This document shows positions 50,227-61,548 of a stretch of 64,000 nt of DNA, in pieces. Each line of letters starts with the position of its first letter. Position 1 is the stretch's first letter. The stretch is from Heterotrichella gracilis. Taxonomy: Eukaryota; Sar; Xanthophyceae; Tribonematales; Xanthonemataceae. The position numbers and the translations under genes were made by a program. The stretch lies in contig JAULBX010029931.1 of NCBI GenBank assembly GCA_032358255.1, forward strand, positions 1-64,000, given 5' to 3'. Under the pieces are notes generated by a model that was given only the letters and a program-made list of their open reading frames with translations, did not search any database and had not been told where the DNA came from.

Positions 50227-52419
50227 ATGGCATCACCCACAACGTGCCGACACCTTGTGTACCAACCAGCTTGCTTGCAGCGGAGTAGTTGCACGCCAAG
50301 ACCAGTGAGTGTCATACCTTCAAGCTCGAGGTCACTGAGCAGGTGCCCCTCGAAGGCTGCAGGTGCCTCAGAGCTAAGGAGGGGCAGCACAAGGGCTATT
50401 GTGTACTGTTCAGGTAACACCCCCGCCATAGCAGGGTTAGTCAGTACACGCATATGCAACTGACTTGCAAAACCTACAGCGGTAGTTTAGGAAGTTCTAA
50501 AAGTGTGCAGCGAAGCTTGCGGTTTGCAGTGCATATGCATGCATTGTGCAGCGATCCTTCATGCCATGGCATGCCAGGTCCTTTGCCATGCATGAGGCAT
50601 GTATGGCGCTTTAACAAAACATGCATCACCAGGCCCTTGTCCAATGTGTTGGTGTAGCCCTGGGAAATGCAAGATTACAGCACAACAGTGTGCAAGAACC
50701 TTCACTTGACCAGCTTCCGGTTGTGCTCGGTGCAGTGGAGGGTAAGCAAGCCCTCGGGACCACAGGCGCCCCAACTGTCTGGTGAGTGTGAGACCCCCCT
50801 GACTTTACTATATCCCTGCATGGCCCACCAGCGCAATTGGGAAATTTCATCACCCAATTCTTGACACAGGTTTCAGAAGGTTGTCGAGCTCCCGCCATAC
50901 AAGCGCGGGTGCCACGTGATCACCAAGAAGATCTTTGAGCAAATACCTGAGCTTGCTGAGTTTGAAGTGGGGCTCGCCAACCTCTTCAGTAAGCTGAATG
51001 CTCACTGCATCACATGGTACAACAGTTTTTAGCTGCGCTAGTCCGCTATAATTACAGGCTATCAAATAAGGTTCCCACCGGCATTGCTCCTTTTATAGTA
51101 ATATAATGCTGTGGGTTCACTGGGGAAGCATTTTGCCCACCCGCAACTGGTGGCTGAGCACCCTATCCTCCTCCCCTCGCGCAGTTCAACACACCAGCGC
51201 CTCCCTCACAATCAACGAAAACGCCAGCCCAGATGTGCCACTGGATCTCAATGTAAGTCCTAAAGAGGGAAATGCGCATTGCACTACAGGCATGCTAGCT
51301 GCCATGGTTGCAGCCTACCACATGCACCCATGCTCCTGCCTGCTGCAGTGCTGCCTACCAAATGCATCCACGTTGAGATGGGGGGCTATCCACACAGATG
51401 CACTACGTAGCCTTTGTTTCTGCATTGTGGGTTTGGATTGCCTACAGGATGTGGTGAAGCATCTGACTTGGGCGGCGTGCAGGATTCCCTGAACAAGATT
51501 GTGCCGGAGGGGATGCACTACCGCCACCTGGACGAGGGCTTGGATGACATGCCTGCTCATGTCAAGGTACACTCACCACACATACCACCAGGAGGAGTTC
51601 ATGTGTCATGTATGTCTGATCTGATGATGTGGTACAATCCTGCTGCAAGGGGACGGACCCGATCACCTTGCGGTGCGCTGGCAACCCGTTACTCAACATG
51701 CCGTTCTCCGCGCAGATACTCCCAAGGCATGCATCGCCCTCCTGAACATGCTGATCCATGGCCTTTGCATGACCACAGATGTGTCCGGCAGCCACCAGGT
51801 GCCATGGCCCGGATCCACTGCCAGCCACCAGTAGCGCATACGATGGTTGCAGATGCCTGCACCACTCAGGATGCAGTCCCCATCAAGGCAATGACATCAC
51901 CATGTGTTGCCTGTGCAGTCATCTCTCATGGGCGCCAGCTTGACCCTGCCGGTGCAGCAGGGGCGCTTTGCGATGGGCATTTGGCAGGGCATCTACCTGA
52001 ACGAGCACCGGAACTATGGCGGGCCCAGGCGCATTGTCATAACCATCCAGGTCAGTGCATCATCGCAGCTGTAACTGGCATTAGCATCAGGATTGCCATC
52101 GTCATTATTACAGCACCTCTAAGTTAAGGATCTAGGTTGAGGGTTTACTTGTGGGTCATGTGATGGAGCAAATGGGTGATTGTCTTGCTCGGAATTGCCA
52201 GCCAATGATTTGACTCAATAGGTCTGTGCCGCATGCGGTTAGTGCATGCGTGTGATGAGGTGGGTTCAACACAGAGTGAAGAAAATGCGTGAGTCAGGCA
52301 AATTTTACGTGCTTGATGAGTTGGCAGCTATGGCAAATACTTGTATCATAGCAATGTGTGTGATGCTGCAGGGTGTGAAGCGGAAGGATGGCAGAAAGTA
52401 CTCACAGCACCTATTCTAA
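50227..52419 (+). CDS. YjbQ/UPF0047 family protein
   Basis: Model: 50227-50304, 50633-50781, 50870-50988, 51185-51252, 51483-51566, 51919-52050, 52372-52419; about 225 residues. The family core is secure: WFQKVVELPPYKRGCHVITK, TSASLTINENASPDVPLDL, NKIVPEGMHYRHLDEG, SSLMGASLTLPVQQGRFAMG and IWQGIYLNEHRNYGGPRR. The His of YRHLDEG and the NENxxPD loop are the conserved pocket. Bacterial and yeast members have weak thiamine-phosphate-synthase activity in some reports; the true role is unsettled. The first exon (MASPTTCRHLVYQPACLQRS) is inferred from phase and a GTGAGT donor and would give a transit-like N terminus. The alternative is a start at ATG 50621 in the same frame, giving 203 residues. 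Confidence 0.85.
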
Positions 52420-54504
52420 GTGGACCAGTATCTGCAGCAACTGTGCCGAAGGTGAACCAATGCTGCTGGAGCAAAAGCAAATGGCAGAGCACATGCAAGA
52501 CTGGAGCAAGTGCGTAATTTGTTGGCACGACAGCGACAAGCTCTAGGAGAAGTTGTGAAGGACCTTTGGTGCATTGGCAAGGCATGCATGCTATATGGCT
52601 CATGCATGATGCTGTCCAATTAAAGCTATCTATTGCAGCATCGCACATTGGCTTCCAGGTAGCGGTGCAGCTGGAAACGAGCTTGATGGGGAACTGCGCC
52701 AGTATGGGTGGTACGGGAGAACATTGGCTTGTATTGTACAGTATTAAGAGGGAACTTTTGGGATTTTACAGGATTTGATCAAAGGAAGTTCACCACACGT
52801 GTGCCAGCCATAGCCTGCACTTCATCATACATCGTCTCTGATAGATAGTACCGGGTATGGCAAAACTTCTACGGTGGATTAGCACTGAGATGAACACACA
52901 TAGATCTACATATCTGAAAGTCTGTTTCCATTACATTGCAACACATTGCGCCATGTCGTTATCCGATCATGCAGCAAATTGCATTGAATGCGACATGCCA
53001 CAGTACTGTGCGTGTCATGTACAGCTTGTGTCAAAGCTGATACAGTGGCATCATATCTCTGTTCAGACTGATTGTTACCTGACCTTGTGCCATTGTAATG
53101 ATGTCACATGCCATGCCAGTGATTATAATTGGCTAGATTTGAGTCAACTTGCCAGCCCTGGACATGGTGGCAGTTGCTAATGATAATAGTAATTGATTTA
53201 TGCCCTTGAATGTATAAAAATAGTGTTGTTTCCTGTAGATTTGAGGACAATGTGCCACATTCCAGTTGCTTAGGAATTGCTTTGTGTATGCCAAGATTTT
53301 CCTAGGGATTTGGCTCTGGAATGTTCCACCCTGGTGATCTGGAGAGTTCCAGTACCATGCTCTAGCGTGTTCCAGTGGGTCTTCTGGCACATTCTGCTTG
53401 TGAAGGTTCTGGATACCAAGTGTGTCTGCTCGTGGCTGGTTATGTTCTGGGCCCTCCCATAGCCTGCCGTGATTGTGAGTGACTCTACCAGCTGTGCTCC
53501 TGTATTCAGCTATAGTGCGGCGCGTTTTTTATGTGTGCTGGCACGCCCGGTGGGCTGCTACGCAGGGCAGTAGGCTGCCTCCGAGGCTGCTCAACATGTT
53601 GACTGCAGTCAAAATAATGTTGGCAAGTAATGGCTGCTGAAGCTGCTTGCTGTTACAAGAATGCTGCATGCTGTTACAAGAATGCTGCATGCTGTTACAA
53701 GGAACTTGAGTTGACGGTCACTTGGTGACCTGCATGCTGTACAGTACTACTGTGGCATGTACACATGGATTTTTGTGATGTAGTGCACTGCGTGTCCAGC
53801 ATTACTTGCAGTTTGTGCATACCAGCGTCTGGCCGGGCCCGAGACAATATTTTACTACTGGAGGCCATGGCCGCTAGTAAACTATGAATCCGCATCCATT
53901 GCGCAGCGCTGACTATCAGATTGCTGTGCACTGCACAACAACCATGTGCATAGCCCACTACTACATAAAAAATGGTAAGACATAATTGACTATGCCAGGG
54001 TAAAATAAATTAGGAACGTTCAATTGCAGTGTGCTCAGCTTGAGGGAATGGCTTTGCTTGTAAGATGCTCAGCAAGGCTTGTGGCAAGCAAGTGAAAGGG
54101 CATGATCATGTGATGCAGGTTTGCTAGGAATTCCTGTAAATTCCTGTTAACTGAGGAAAAGGTACAAGGCAAGCTGATAATGCCCATGCATAGTCACGTT
54201 GTGGTGCGAGCACAATTGCTCATGGCTGAGACTCTTGAGACGGGCCTTAAACAAACAATGGCATTGCCTTGCAAGTAGGACAAAACAGCAGCATTGCTGA
54301 AAGCCCAAACAGACACAAACCTGGCTGCTATAAGCTTGAACCCAAAAAAGGGCGCCTACTAGGACAGTGGCTGCCAGCTGTGATGGGTTCTACTTCTTGC
54401 AGGCAAGTGGTCATGTTCACACCCTAAAATCCGACACCAAATAGGTGCCTGATGGCACCTGGGGCACATGTGCAGGCCGGCCGATGTCTCCTCGCCTGCT
54501 CCCC
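52420..54504. other. Convergent intergenic region with a short tandem repeat
   Basis: No gene is recognised in these 2.1 kb; frames present lack family motifs. TGTAA at about 53094 may end the YjbQ-like transcript, though that would be a long 3' UTR. A 21-base repeat lies at 53650-53702. Confidence 0.5.
53650..53702. repeat. 21-bp tandem repeat, ~2.5 copies
   Basis: CTGTTACAAGAATGCTGCATG recurs with starts at 53650, 53671 and 53692; the last copy is partial and ends in GGAACTTG. It is non-coding. Confidence 0.9.
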
Positions 54505-57500
54505 TCAAATGTTCCCAAAGTGCTTGCCGATCCATGTGGCTGACTTCTTGAGTCTGCGCTTGAAGTGGTCCGAGTACTGGATGTACACCAGTCCAAAGCG
54601 CTTGGTGTAGCCCTCAGCCCACTCAAAGTTGTCCATGAACGACCACGCAAACCACAGCTTGAGCCGCACGCCATCTTGGCGCACCGCCTTGATGCCCTCC
54701 GCCATGTAGTCCTGGTAGAATTTGATGCGCGAGTCGTCATTCAGCACCCAGGGCAGGTTGCCGTAGTACTCGCCTGCAGAGGGGGGGAAGAGGGTTTGCG
54801 GGGTGGGTGAACCCTGATGGGTAGTGGGGAAAACTGTGGGGTGCACGTGTATATGGCCTTGCAAAAGGTGGGCAGTGGTCTGTGCGTAGAGCGTATTTCC
54901 AAAAAGGCTGCATTGCTCCGTATTGCTCCATGCAAGTCTTTTCCATATAGCTGTTCTTGGTCATGGTCCTTGGGCTGAATTCGTGGTTGTGTGCTCCAAC
55001 TTATGTCGCAGTGGTAGCTATCTGCTCCACACTGTCCGTTACGGAAGCTGTGATAGCCACAGCATGCAGCTGGCTTGCCGGTGAGTGAGCTACGATAATA
55101 TGTGCGCACCATCCAGGATAGGCCCTGGGTTCTGTATGCACATTCACATGCCACAAGATGCCACAAGGTCAGCAAAGCCCCCCACACCCACCACCCACAC
55201 AACACCGCCGCCATCACCCCGCACTGCGCACCTGGCACACTGAAGCCGTTCTCGGTGATGTAGATCTCGGGGTTGACGTAGTTCTGCTTGACCCACACTA
55301 GGGTTTTCCGGATGCCCCAGGGCGTCACATGGAACCACGACCCAGAGTCGGCAGTGGGTCCCAGGGATTGGCCCTGGGAGTTCTTATCCATGTACACCAG
55401 GTCCTCGGGAGGCGTGTTGTACCGCTCGTCCTTGATGTAGTTGGTGGTGTAGTGGTTGAGGGCGAAGTAGTCGAAGCGGGCGGCGGTGAGCTCGCGCTTC
55501 TCGGCGGCGGTGAACTTGGGCAGGCCCGGCACGCGGTCGCGCACGCTCTTAGGGAAGTCGCCCTTGTAGATAGGGTGAGTTGGGGTCGGTGGAGGGTGAG
55601 TTGAAGTGTGACAATGATGCTATACCCCGGGTTGCTGATAGTTGACACATGGCCATGCAGATGCATGCATGCATCTACCACTGTGGGAATCGCACAACCG
55701 CCGCCACACGCGTTACCTTGTAGATGGGGTCGGTGAAGCGCTTCACGCCAAAGTCCAGGCGGCGGTGGGCTGCTGCCTGTGGGGTGGGGGGTGAGGTGGG
55801 GTGTTGACCAGTGTGGGGCGCGGGCTGCACATGCCTGGAGCTACGCAAGGTGGTGCAGGTGCGGCATAGCGAGAGCTGGAAACGCGCAAGGCTCGGATGT
55901 ACCCAGTCGACTGCGTTTGCAGGGTGCTGAACGGCACGCAAAACACGCAAACAGCAAGTCGTACGCTGCTGCTGTTGTGAGTGCCTGCTGATTGATAGTC
56001 ATTGGAAATTCACAATTATCCAATACCCACATTCCCATATAGTCTAGTCGGCTAGGATACGCGGCTCTCACCCGCGCGACCCGGGTTCGATTCCCGGTGT
56101 GGGAGAATGTTTTTGCTTTTTTTGCTTGACAAGCCTGTAAAATATTATTTTTTTCTTTCTATTTTACAAACAACATTACCCCCGCCCTCTCCAACCTACC
56201 AGACCCCCAAAGAGCGCTACCCCATATAGGCACACCTGCTGCAAATGCACGCCGTGGCTATGCACACGCCCCATAACCTCCACCACCCACCCAACCACAT
56301 GCACCGCTCATCCTGCACGCCCTCACAGCGCCACCCTCCCCTGCCACGTACCACATCAGCTGGGTTGGAGGGGTTGTAGGGCTCCGCCCACGCGATGTCC
56401 AGGTTCATGGACAGCTTGCCACCTGGCACAAACCTGCGGAAGCGCGCGTGGGCCTTGGCGTGCGCCCGCACCACGTTGTAGGCGCACAGGAAGGTCTCAA
56501 TCTGGCTGCCCTGCGCCAAGGTAAAGGGGAGGGGTCAGGGGTGGTGCACGCAGCTGGCTGCGATGCTGGATGCGGTGTTCTGCTCATGTGCCAGAAGGGT
56601 GAAGGGTTTAAGGTTTTCAGGCTGTATGTGGGTTAAGAGGCAGGGCAGACATGCCTGGGTGCATGGACAACCAGCCATGTCGATTACGGAACTCCTGTGC
56701 TGCCCATTAGGGTGCAAAGCGCTCCATTACGCAACTCTATTGCTGTGTGTTACTGTGCATACACACAAGGCTTGGTGGGTCGGTGTCACACAAGCCATGT
56801 GCCCTGTACCACCCTTCCACACCCCTTCCACCACAGCCAATAGCTTCCCACCCCCCTTCCCCTCGCAAAAACCTCCACGAACCCACCTCCTTGCACTTGC
56901 TCCTGTCCGCGCAGCGGTTGGGCGCATGGCCCCCCCAGCGGTACCCCAAATCACAAAACGTCTGCGGCTCGTTAAAGGTGGTCCAGAACTTCACCCTGCT
57001 GCCCAGCGCCCGGAACACAACCTCGGCATAGTTGGCAAAGTCGTCCGCCGACTTGCGGTTGATCCAGCCCTTGTACTCGCTCATGAGGGCCTGGGGGAGG
57101 TCCCAGTGGTACAGGGTGACATAGGGCTCCATGCAGTTGGCGCGGATGGTGTCGATCACGTTCTTGTAGAACTGGATGCCTTTCTGCGGGTGGGTGGGGG
57201 GAGAGAAGGGGTCAGCGGGGAAGGAGGGGAGGGGAGACATGTTGTTGTGGCAATGCTGGTGTATGGTTGCACAGAGAAGGCATTTGCAAACCAAGTGTGT
57301 CTACATTGGAGCTTTGGCAGCTGCATGGGTGCATGAGCCATTCCAGCATGTAGTTCAATCAGTAATTGATTGAGCACTTGCATTCCAGTATGCAGCATGT
57401 CAACCACCAGATTTGGTCTTACACTCCCTACAATCCTCCATATGACCTGGCATTCAATGTCCCAGCACAGATGCATACTCATGCATAGGGCTTAGCGTTT

Positions 57501-58376
57501 TGGGTTTTGGACTCGCATGGTTGACCTTTCCACGCCCATTTGGCAGGATGCGGGGCTAGGAGATGGACATGCGGAAATTTAGGGTTTAGAGTTTAGGGTT
57601 TTGGATGTTGGACTTGCCTGGTTGACCTTTCCACGGCCATTGGGCAGGATGCGGGGCCAGGAGATGGACATGCGGAAATTGCGCACCCCCAGCTTGCGGG
57701 CCAGCGCAATGTCGCTCTTGTACTTGTGGTAGAAGTCCACCCCCTGGTTGCCCTTTTGCCCCTTAGCGATTGCGCCAGGTGTGTAGGAGTAGGTGTCCCA
57801 GATGCTCTGGCCCCTGGGAGGGGGTGAAAGGCACGGGGGTTGAGGAAATGTGCAGGGAGGAAATGTGCAGGGTTTGGAGGTGAGGCAGGGCAACATAAGA
57901 AAGGGGCTCTGCACAATGTACCTGCCCTTCATGACTGGGTTTCGTGCCAATTGTTAACATCAAAGCTGCGGCTCATGTGCTGCGTCACATGTGCGTCTCA
58001 TGTGAGTTTAGCTAGGTGGATAATTTCAAAAGTAGTACCCCACTAGTACCCCTTTCTCCCCTGCAGGCACGTACTTGCCGTCAGTCTTCCATGCGCCCTC
58101 GATCTGGTAGGCTGATGTCGCCACCCCCCACCCAAATGGCTGCTTGTACTTGGGTGGCTTGCAGCCGCTGGACAGCAGGGCGCGGGCAGTCGAGTTGTGA
58201 CCCTCGCCTAGGGTAAAGTCCAGGTCCTCGTCGTGGCTGAGGTCCAGCTCAGGGGTTGATTCGAAATCATAATCGGCGGGAAAGTCCCCGCTCACGTTGA
58301 AGGGTGTAGCTAGGCTGCAGCAGGCAGCGGAAAACAGCAGTGCCAGCATCAGAGGCGCGGTGGCAGGCGCCATCAT
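54505..58376 (-). CDS. Secreted GH1 beta-glucosidase
   Basis: Seven exons: 58376-58075, 57813-57618, 57183-56887, 56510-56352, 55776-55717, 55562-55232, 54773-54505; 537 residues, in phase. The start MMAPATAPLMLALLFSAACC is a signal peptide. An acidic linker precedes the TIM-barrel entry FGWGVATSAYQIEGAW. Catalytic acid/base: WTTFNEPQTF (Glu~238). Nucleophile: YITENGFS (Glu~442). Others: SIWDTYSYTPG, FRMSISWPRILPNG, VTLYHWDLPQAL, DYFALNHYTTNYI and FAWSFMDNFEWAEGYTKRFGL, which binds the glucose unit. GH1 enzymes cleave terminal beta-glucosides from oligosaccharides or glycoconjugates; wall or vacuolar use is inferred. Oddities: the exon 2 donor is CAG|GCAAGT (a GC-AG intron); a decayed copy of the exon 2 end lies in the following intron; the 154-base intron between exons 5 and 6 is bounded by a 15-base direct repeat; intron 4 contains a tRNA gene on the opposite strand. 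Confidence 0.95.
55562..55730. repeat. 15-bp direct repeat bounding a GH1 intron
   Basis: ccttgtagatRgggt occurs at 55562-55576 and 55716-55730, differing at one base. The copies overlap the acceptor and donor boundaries of the 154-base intron between GH1 exons 5 and 6. On the sense strand both boundaries read ATCTACAAG|G. Confidence 0.9.
56033..56104 (+). tRNA. tRNA-Glu(CTC): tRNA-Glu (anticodon CTC)
   Basis: A 72-base cloverleaf. Acceptor stem TCCCATA pairs with TGTGGGA (one G-T pair). The D arm begins GTCTAGTCGGCTAGGAT. Anticodon stem CGCGG/CCGCG encloses loop CTCTCAC with anticodon CTC. T arm CCCGG-GTTCGAT-TCCCGG is complete, with B box GGTTCGATTCC. T-runs at 56110-56114 and 56117-56123 are a Pol III terminator. 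CCA is not encoded, as expected for a nuclear eukaryotic gene, and no intron is seen. It reads GAG codons. The gene lies inside intron 4 of the GH1 gene, on the opposite strand. Confidence 0.96.
56110..56123 (+). terminator. Pol III T-run terminator of tRNA-Glu
   Basis: TTTTT and a second run of seven T start six bases past the tRNA 3' end, the normal RNA polymerase III stop. Confidence 0.8.
57497..57681. repeat. Tandem copy of GH1 exon 2 end joined by telomere-like units
   Basis: An ~84-base block at 57497-57580 matches 57598-57681, which is the real 3' end of exon 2 and its splice site; the shared core includes ggttgacctttccacg and ggagatggacatgcgg. Between them lies TTTAGGGTTTAGAGTTTAGGG. 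The upstream copy reads a TAG in the exon frame and lacks the GC donor, so it is a pseudo-exon within intron 2. Confidence 0.9.
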
Positions 58377-60766
58377 GGGCAGCTGGGTGGCACAGTGGTA
58401 GCTAGGTTTTGGGCAGGGCCTCCTGCAGGGGAAATGGTTGAGTTTTAGTATACTCACCGGGTGGTGGTTGGGGCAAGGAGAAGGGTTGGCGTGGAGGGGC
58501 TGGCGTGTACAGTGTGTCAGCGTTGCCGTGCTGGATGTGCACCATAGACTGGGAAGTGAACACAGAAAGGTAGATGTATTGTATTCCTCCTCTTTACAGA
58601 GCTAAAGACTGGTACAAACCCATACCAGGGATATGGCATAGGTGTCAGAGTATTGATGGTACCCCTCAATCGGTATGCAGCAAGAAACAAGATGAGGCAA
58701 GCATCTGCGACAAAGCAACAGCTAACACCAACAACATACGTCTACTTGCCTAGACCATATGCCAGGTTTCACTGGCTAGCCCACAACCTTTTAAACGTGA
58801 CTCAAATCGGACAGCTGTCACTTGGCATGCAGTAACAACGTAGGTGGAGGATGGACAGGCTTGAGTTGACCTCCTAGCTCGGAGTCAACCATAACCTACT
58901 GTGCCCAAACTCTCTCCAAGACCGAGACGAAACCGTTTGAACGCTAGTACTAGTCAAGCAACACTAGTACTAGTCAAGCAACATGTGTAGGTATCCTCTG
59001 GCAAGCCGACACCCCCACTGCGCTCTCATCCCGTCCCTGACAGGTGGCAGTGTAAGCCACCAGTGTCATGACGTGTGCATTCCTTACAAGAAGATATGTT
59101 CTCGCGACACAACTGGGACAGAAACGACCCGACGGGACGGCGCAATTATAGGGGTCACGGAGGTTGGGAAGGCCAATGCCAGCAGGCTGGTGGGCCCCTT
59201 GATACAACCCAGATCTGAAGGTTCGAACACTTGGTTGTGAAGCAACACAGTTAAACGCTTTCCCGCAGGTGCGTTCCGAAGTACTACGGCTGTAGCTAGC
59301 AAACAGTGCCCTCTTGCATGCAAAATGCATGCATGTGTTCTTTGTCAATTGCACCTCCCTCCAGCATACACGCACCATACTATTATGTACACTCGCTACT
59401 TGTGCTTCTTTCTTCGCACAACCACCGTACTGCTGAGGCCCAGCTCCACCCACATACCTCAACAGGGACCCACAAGGCGCCCAGTCGCACACCGTGCTGC
59501 GCAATCAAACCCCCTTTGGCGTGGAAATGGCTCAACGATCTCACGCCGAGCAGTCACGAGACTGCATTCTAATGCTATCTCTAGCTAAACCGCCATTAAA
59601 GGCACAGGGGCTGTCCACTGCATTTGCGTCCTTCGTACAGTGGTCTGACATAGGGCAGGGCCATTCAGTCTGTCAGGTGCCTTTAGCACGTGCTTCGTCA
59701 TCCCGGTCCCCTTGATCACATGATGGCATATCCCCGTGCTGTTTAAACGAAAGCAATGAAATTTTACAGTGCACTGCAGGGTGGGCCCTCCCACCCATAA
59801 GCTGGCACTACGATGCAAGGTTCCAACGCATGCTTGCAAACCAGACATGGCATTGGAGATGTGTATTGCTGCCTCTGAGCCAAAGGGATGCAGACTGCCT
59901 TCAAAACAGCGAAAAACCATGAAAACCATTGCAAGGCCGTGGAACACACTGTGTGACACCAGAGCACCTACTGCATTGCAGGTGCGTGACGCACCAGACA
60001 CTAAAGGCATGACTCATGTACTACTCGCATATACTTGGAGCAGCCGCCAGCGCTAGTATGATGGCAAACGAAAGAAACAAAAACATTAGCACCATACAAA
60101 CGGCGACATACACAAAGCAGCATTGCTGAAATACATGGCACACAATGTGCAGCTGGAGATACCCAGGTGGCGCAGAAATCCTTTGCTCCACTGAGTCTCT
60201 GAAGCTCATATGATGTTCTGTCAAAATTATGTAACATCAGGGAATGTAGGTTGGAAACACGCTACATAATCACAAACAGGCAGTCACGCTGTTCTAAAAA
60301 TGCCCTGCCCAGCGCTATGCCAACCACATGCATCCCATTCTTGCCTTCGCGCCTGGCTTCCCTAGGACACTGTGTATTAACTCATAGACCTTTTTCTTGC
60401 CTTTTCCTTCGTTTCATGCACCAAACCCGCCTGCCCGACAATGGACGCCACGACATTACACCCACAAATCTACTAGATTTTTCCCCACCCAAGCCCCTCT
60501 AGCCACCTATCACACAGCAGGGACCCCAATACCCTGCCTGTCATGAGGGTCTTCTCTTGCGCTCCCGCAAACCAGACCCACCATCCCCACCAGGGTTCCC
60601 CCCGCACTGCCCGTCTGCAGCTGTTCCACTGCCTGTCTCCAAGGCAGTCACATGATGGGCCACTTGCCGGCACTACCTGGTTGGCAGCTTAGTTCCCGCT
60701 TGTGGCCATGCCACAAGGTGGATGGAGTGCCACATGGCGCACGATGCCATGCTGCCAGGTGGCGCC
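58377..60766. other. Intergenic: GH1 promoter and 3' region of the next gene
   Basis: No gene is recognised in 2.4 kb. It holds the GH1 promoter next to 58376. A 20-base tandem pair, ctagtactagtcaagcaaca, lies at 58943-58982. The last ~430 bases resemble the 3' flank of the second copy of the membrane-protein gene and are probably 3' UTR. Confidence 0.5.
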
Positions 60767-61548
60767 TCATGTCCGTGCCAGCACAGCCAGGCCAAACGCA
60801 ATGGCAGCGGTGGCCAGGCAGCCAGCCACCACCCACACAAGTGCCTGCGTAGGAGGGCAAATTCCAGTCAACAAACTGGCACAAAGACCCCAAGGGGGCA
60901 AATGGAGAAACGTATTTGCCAAAAGTGGTATTCGGGTGCGACTCAATCTGCCGCAGGGTCCAGGCGCATGAGTGCAGTGTGACGTCATGTACAGCTGAGT
61001 GACAATTTTACAGTGTGGTGTCACATGGTTGCAGTGCCACGTACAGCAGCCCATGCCTCACCTGCTTCCTGGTGCGCAAGCCGCACATGTTCTGGATTGC
61101 GTTGAGGCCCCTGTCCACAAAAGGGCCCAAAACCCTTGCGCCAGCTGCTTGCGCCACCTGTGAAAACCAGAGGCAGGACAGCAAGTGTGAACTGATCTTG
61201 CTACGACAAGTAAATGGCGGCTGTGCATCGCCCCCCATCCACACGTCATGTGCCTGGCAGAGCTTTAGGGTTGGGGTGTAGGGTTTGGGCACCATGCATC
61301 ACACAAGGAGGTACCTCAAGCTGCAAACTCTTGTCACTACAGCAAGCATAGGGAAAGGGAGGGCAATTGCCTTTCTCGTTGCCAAATCCCCTTAGCCAAT
61401 GCATGTGTATAATACATATATTGGGTGCGTCCTCAGCACCTACCTTGACGAGCAGACCGCCAGCCCACACAGCGGCATACATGCCAACGAAGAACTGCAC
61501 GCGCTGCGCTACACTGAACTCTGTGGGGGCAAGGGGAAAAAGCTGCAT
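60767..61548 (-). CDS. Small membrane protein of unknown function, tandem copy 1
   Basis: Three exons: 61548-61444, 61157-61062, 60844-60767; 92 residues if the ATG at MQLFPLAP is used. I do not recognise the family. A first hydrophobic segment (VGMYAAVWAGGLLV) is followed by VAQAAGARVLGPFVDRGLN and AIQNMCGLRTRKQ, then a second clear transmembrane helix (LVWVVAGCLATAAIAFGLAV) and the stop, so a two-helix protein is likely. The same two last exons, with identical lengths of 96 and 78 bases, recur 2.5 kb away in copy 2, which supports the exon model. More 5' exons are possible: an upstream CCCCACAG at 61513-61520 could be an acceptor instead of coding sequence. Confidence 0.65.

Noticed and set aside
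59190-59280. A second tRNA suggested by ggttcgaac
   Set aside because: No acceptor stem or anticodon arm can be built around it.
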